DNA of 64,000 nucleotides from Populus alba (taxonomy: Eukaryota; Streptophyta; Magnoliopsida; Malpighiales; Salicaceae). Location: NCBI RefSeq assembly GCF_005239225.2, contig NC_133288.1:20342169-20406168 (forward strand), read 5' to 3'. This document shows, one piece after another, positions 59,830 through 64,000 of this stretch (positions within the stretch are counted from its first letter, which is position 1; each line of letters opens with the position of its first letter). Below the pieces are notes generated by a model. The model did no database searches. It was not told the origin of the DNA and saw only the letters and a list, made by a program, of their open reading frames with translations. A program made the translations under genes and the position numbers.

Positions 59830-62800
59830 GTCAAAAGGGATTTTTTTATCATTTTATATTGGTTTTGTTGTATAATTTGAAGTTGCTTGGGTGTATTGTT
59901 TTAATTGGCATGTATTAAATATAATTTAAAAAGCAAATCTTGGCTAGCATGTTGACAGCTCCTATGCCATTCAAGCGACGCGTGCAATGTTGTTCAATCA
60001 CCAAATATTGCCTTTTGAAGTAGTGTTTGAAAGATCTCAGCGCCATTTACACGATGGTGTGACACATGTATCAGAAGCACCACTGGTTTGATGTCGAAGA
60101 CTATTTATTCTTTTTTTCCTTTGTTCTTCTCACTCTCGGCCTTGAAATTTGCTCCACCCTTATCAAATTTCAATGCATTCCCTTTACACTTGGTTGCTAT
60201 CGTTTTGATTACTATTTTTTATTTTAGAATAAGGTATAAAATAACATTTTTTTAATTTCACCTAACCATTTTTTAATCTACAAATAATCTATCAAATTAT
60301 CTTTTCTTTTTAATTTCACCCCCTGTCATTTTTAAATATATAAACAATCTATCATATTACATATATATTTCAATTTGATTGCCTACAATGTTTTTTAATA
60401 AATAATTCTATTAAATTACAAATGCTTCTTAATTTCACCCCTTGTGAATTTATTTTTTTAAAAAATTTGTTCTTATTCTTTTAATTGTTAATTATTTTGT
60501 TTGAGATTGTTTTTTTTTTTTAATCTTGCAAATTTCATCATCGTTGATTTTTTTTTCTGTCAAATTTTATCTTCGGTGTTTTTTTTTTTTTCTTTTCTTA
60601 AAAATACCTTTTTCACCATTTTATCATTTAAAATTAAATTTGTTGACAATTAAGTTTCTTGATCGAATCCATGTTTAGAATTTCACAAGTTGTAAATTTT
60701 AGAAATTAGATCAAGTCTAGGAGATTTGCATGAATTTGCTTGTTTTTTTTTTCATTTTAAAAGCTTGTGTTTTCTTATTTTATCATTTTTTTAGGGTTTT
60801 TTTTTTTTGTTTTTATGGTTCAATTATATTGGGCTAGCCCTTTATATTTTTTTTCTCAGTTTCACCCTTGTTATTCTTAAATATATAAATAATTTATCAA
60901 ATTAAAAAAAATCAATTTCATCCCTGTGATTTTTTAAATGTACAAATAATCTATCACATTACAAATGTTTTTCTATTAAACCCTTACCAATTTTTAATTT
61001 ATAAATATTTTATCAAGTTACAAATGTTTTCCAATTTCACCCCTATGATGTTTTTATATTTCAAATTTGATCTTTATTCTTTTAATTGCTATATTTTTTT
61101 GGGATTCATTTTCTTTTAATTTATTCTTTGCAAATTTCATCCTCTTGGTTTTTTTTATCAATTTTTTTCTCCATTGTTTTTTTTCTTTTCTATCTCGTTA
61201 TAAATATTTTTTCTTACAGTTTCATCCTTTTAAATTAAATTTATTAAGAGTTAATGTTAATAACCAAGTTTATATCTAGAATTTCACAAGTTGCAAGTTT
61301 TATAAATTAAACCAAGTTTTGAAGATTTGCTTGAGTTTACTTGGGGGTATTAAAAACAGGGCTTTTTGTCATTTTAGATTGATTTTGTTGTAGATTTTGA
61401 AGTTACTTAAATGTATTGTTGTAGTTGGCATGAATTAGATATTATTTAAAAAAACATGATATCTAGCGTGTTGATGGTCTCTACGTCATTCAAGCAGTGT
61501 TTGTAGGGTTGTTCAGTTACTAAACACCGTTTTCTGAAGCGGTGTTTGGAAGATCGTAGCACCCTCTACTCGATGATGTGATGTATGTGTCTAAAATACC
61601 ATTGGTTTGATGTCAGAGACCGGTTCTTTTTATTTTTTCCTTCCTTTTCTTGTCCATGTCCTTGAAATTTATGCCACCTTATAAAATTTCATAGCATCCC
61701 TTCAATTTCTATTTCTTTCGCATTTGGTCCATGTCATTTTAATTGTTATTTTTTAAAAAAAATAGAGTAAGGTATAAAATGACATACACATTTTTTAATC
61801 CCACCCTACCATTTTTTAATCCATGAATAATCTATCAAATTATTATTTTTTAATTTCACCCCCTGCTATTTTTAAATATATAAATAATCTATTAAATTAC
61901 AAATATATTTCAATTGCACCTCTATAAATGTTTTAATATATAAATAATATATCAAATTACAAATGTTTTTTTAATTTTTTAAATTTCATTTTTAAATTTA
62001 TAAATAATATATTAAATTATAATTTTTTTCAATCTCGCCCTTGTGATTTTCTATCTTTCAAATCTAATCCTTATTTTTTTAACTACCATTTTTTTTTAAA
62101 TCATATATTTTTTTAAGTTTCCTGCAAATTCCATCCTCATTAAGTTTTTTTTTTTTTTTTCCTATCAATTTTTTTCTCTATTGGTTTTTTATAAATATCT
62201 TTCAATGATCTCATCATTTAAAATTAAATTTGCTAAGAGTTAATTTCCTGATTGAATCCATGTCTAGGATTTCACAAGCTACAAGTTTAAAAATTTAGAC
62301 TAGAGTTAGGAGATTTACCTGATTTTTTTTTTCTTTTTAAGCTAGTTTTTTTTTTTTTTTTTCTTATTATTTTTTCAGGTTTTTTTGTGGTTTAGTTCTA
62401 CTGGGTTAGCCCTTTATGTGTTATTTTCAATTTCACCCCTACAATCTTTAAATATATAAATAATTTATCAAATTTAAAATATTTTTCAATTTTATCCTCA
62501 CTGTTTTTTAATATACAAATAATCTATAAAATTAAATATGTTTTTCAATTACACCTCTGCCATTTTTAATCTATAAATAATCTATCAATTTACAATTTTT
62601 TTCAATCTCACCTCCACAGTTTTTATATCTTTTAAATTTGGTGTTTATTTTATTTATGGTCTTTTTTTTAAATGCTTTCCTTACAAATTTCATCTCCCAT
62701 GAGTTTCTTTTTCTATCAAATTTTATCTCAATTTTTTTTAATAAATATCTTTCAACTATTTCATCATTTAAAATTAAATTTATTGAAAGTTAAGCTTCTT

Positions 62801-62885
62801 AATTAAATTCATATTCAAGATTTCATAGTTGTAGGTTTTAAAAATTAGACCAGGTTTGGAAGATCCGTTTAAGTTTGCTCGTTTT
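59830..62885. repeat. Right-hand tandem array, about 1.5-kb period
   Basis: A 420-bp module at 59.83-60.25 kb recurs at 61.37-61.79 kb (TTTTGAAG(T/C)(A/G)GTGTTTG(A/G)AAGATC, GGTTTGATGTC, TTGAAATTT), so the period is about 1.53 kb. Between these modules are many short units built on ATATAAATAATCTATCAAAT TACAAAT and TTTCACCCC, and four copies (near 60.63, 61.23, 62.21 and 62.77 kb) of a 120-bp block with AATTAAATTTGTTGA and GATTTCACAAGTT. No transposon gene is visible. Confidence 0.7.
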
Positions 62886-63045
62886 TTTGTTTTAAGTTGG
62901 TTTTTTTTTAATTAATTTTTTTTGGGTTTTATTTTTTTTATTTCTTAGTTTAATTTGAAACTTATTTTTTATCCTAATATATTTTATTAAAATACATTTT
63001 TTATAGGGTTCGTGGTAACAAATCCAATTTTTGACTATTGGTTGA
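62886..63045. other. Short T-rich spacer
   Basis: T-rich sequence continuing from the array, ending where the CATAG-family element begins. Nothing else is seen. Confidence 0.5.
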
Positions 63046-63307
63046 CGTAGTTTTGAAACCCGGCCTGGCCTGCCAGGTTGACCCGGGGCTGGAACCAGGT
63101 TGGGTTGAAAAAAAACAAAGGAAGGAAAAATCCGGTGTGACTCGTCAAGACCCGGCCTCAAACCCATTGACTTTTTTTTATATTTTTATTAAAACGGTGT
63201 TGTTTTAATTTTTTTTTTAAAAATTAACCTGATAATCCGGTCAATATCCAGTGATGCGGTTAAAATCATGAATCCAGATCTTGGACGGGCTGCTTGTTAA
63301 AACTATG
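63046..63307. mobile_element. Inverted-repeat element, CATAG family, copy 2
   Basis: The left end CGTAGTTTTGAAACCCGGCC pairs with the right end read backwards, CATAGTTTTAACAAGCAGCC. The interior shares AAAACGGTGTTGTTTTAATT and a GGTTAAAATC block with the copy at 33.0 kb, in the same orientation. It is GC-richer than its surroundings and non-coding. Confidence 0.6.
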
Positions 63308-63678
63308 CTGGTTGACGGACGGACATTTTCAACTCTTTTAAAAAAATATATCAGTATTTTGTATTCAGACAAAAAATTGCTTCTTACCGAGGGCACTAAT
63401 CCTCTGCTTTTCACTGCAAAACAATTTCCCTACACTCCTTCGTAGATGCGAAATCTACCTCCATGTGTTTCCACGATTCTTAACGTACACCAATCTCTAT
63501 GGTCTCTCTCAAGGTCTCATTCCTTTTTCGAAGAAGAACCCTTCTTGGACTTTCTCTTCCTTGCGTACCCTCTTTTCTTTTTACAGTTTCTTAGCAGTAA
63601 AATATAAACAAACAGGTCTTTGACTTTGCTGCTGCATTTGGAATATAAAGCGAAAACGATCTCCAGCAATTTTAAATT
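63308..63678 (+). promoter_or_regulatory. Promoter and leader of the gene starting at 63679
   Basis: The sequence becomes balanced and CT-rich, as in plant leaders. AATATAAAC (near 63600) and AATATAAAG (near 63642) are weak TATA candidates. The start of transcription is not determinable. Confidence 0.4.
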
Positions 63679-63767
63679 ATGAAGATTTCTTGTTGGATTT
63701 TGTTTTGCTGGCTTTTTCTTTGCGTTTTCGCATCCGGGTCTCTCTCAATTGACAATTTTAACCGAGC
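63679..63767 (+). CDS. First exon of a secreted or ER-entering protein, partial
   Basis: ATG at 63679 opens 29 codons plus two bases before a perfect GTAAGT donor at 63768. The peptide begins MKISCWILFCWLFLCVFASG, a clear signal peptide (short basic start, hydrophobic core with Trp/Leu/Cys, small residues at the cleavage region), followed by SLSIDNFNR and the first two bases of an Ala codon. The ending resembles the N-terminus of plant guanylate-binding-like proteins (SIxxFxxA before a conserved FPIVEPD block), but that block would be in the next exon outside the window, so this is only a guess. Confidence 0.6.
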
Positions 63768-64000
63768 GTAAGTGATTTCAAAATGCTGCAACTGCCCATT
63801 TTGTTGTTAATTTGTATCTATTTATCAGACTTGTAGTTGACTAGTTTAGTGTGAGAATTCTCGTGCTTTAATGTTCTATGAAGTTATAATTTTTTTAATG
63901 CACGGAAACGATCCCTGGTAATAAATATATCACATGTCGGTGGTTCTTTCCTGTGCTAATTTGTTTGATGACCGTAAAGTTCGTGTCTTTTGGAGCTTTG
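63768..64000 (+). other. First intron of the gene starting at 63679, partial
   Basis: It begins GTAAGT and is T-rich with no acceptor plus open frame that continues the exon convincingly before the window ends. Confidence 0.55.

Overview
This window looks like nuclear DNA from a dicot tree, most probably Populus or a close relative. Supporting signs are the strong AT bias, short genes with small introns set in long repeat-rich intergenic DNA, and dozens of short AT-rich elements of the kind I associate with poplar. The genus is inference; the plant assignment rests on the genes. There is no prokaryotic, organellar or CRISPR feature.

Four complete protein-coding genes and one gene start can be built by joining exons. 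(1) A DWARF27-like carotenoid isomerase gene lies at 11.2-15.8 kb on the minus strand. It has seven exons, and one intron has a GC donor. (2) A histone H2A.Z gene lies at 19.8-20.8 kb, minus strand, with two coding exons. (3) A DUF506 (PDDEXK-like) gene lies at 40.4-42.0 kb, plus strand, with three exons and a possible upstream ORF in its leader. (4) A 3-ketoacyl-CoA synthase (KCS) gene lies at 52.7-54.7 kb, minus strand, with two exons. It sits among decayed duplicates of its own 3' end and flanks. (5) A signal-peptide first exon at 63.7 kb, plus strand, continues past the right edge.

Most of the rest is repetitive. At 2.85-8.77 kb there is a T-rich array in which four long modules recur every 1.5-1.8 kb, interleaved with palindromic modules. 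At 59.8-62.9 kb there is a second array with a period of about 1.5 kb. A rearranged Ty1/copia remnant with two LTRs and a primer-binding site occupies 34.8-37.5 kb. Next to it are a PIF/Harbinger-type MITE with a TAA target duplication (38.6-39.3 kb), about nineteen copies of one AT-rich MITE-like family, two copies of a second inverted-repeat family, a LINE-type RNase H fragment (55.7 kb), and several microsatellites.

The genes do not form a cluster or pathway. D27-like acts in plastid carotenoid metabolism, KCS in very-long-chain fatty acid elongation at the ER, H2A.Z in chromatin, and DUF506 proteins have a developmental role that is poorly defined. I see no convincing new system. The items most worth following up are the GC-AG intron and C-terminal alternative of the D27-like gene, the KCS duplication scars, the leader ORF of the DUF506 gene, an unidentified two-frame coding remnant at 18.7-19.0 kb, and the architecture of the two arrays.
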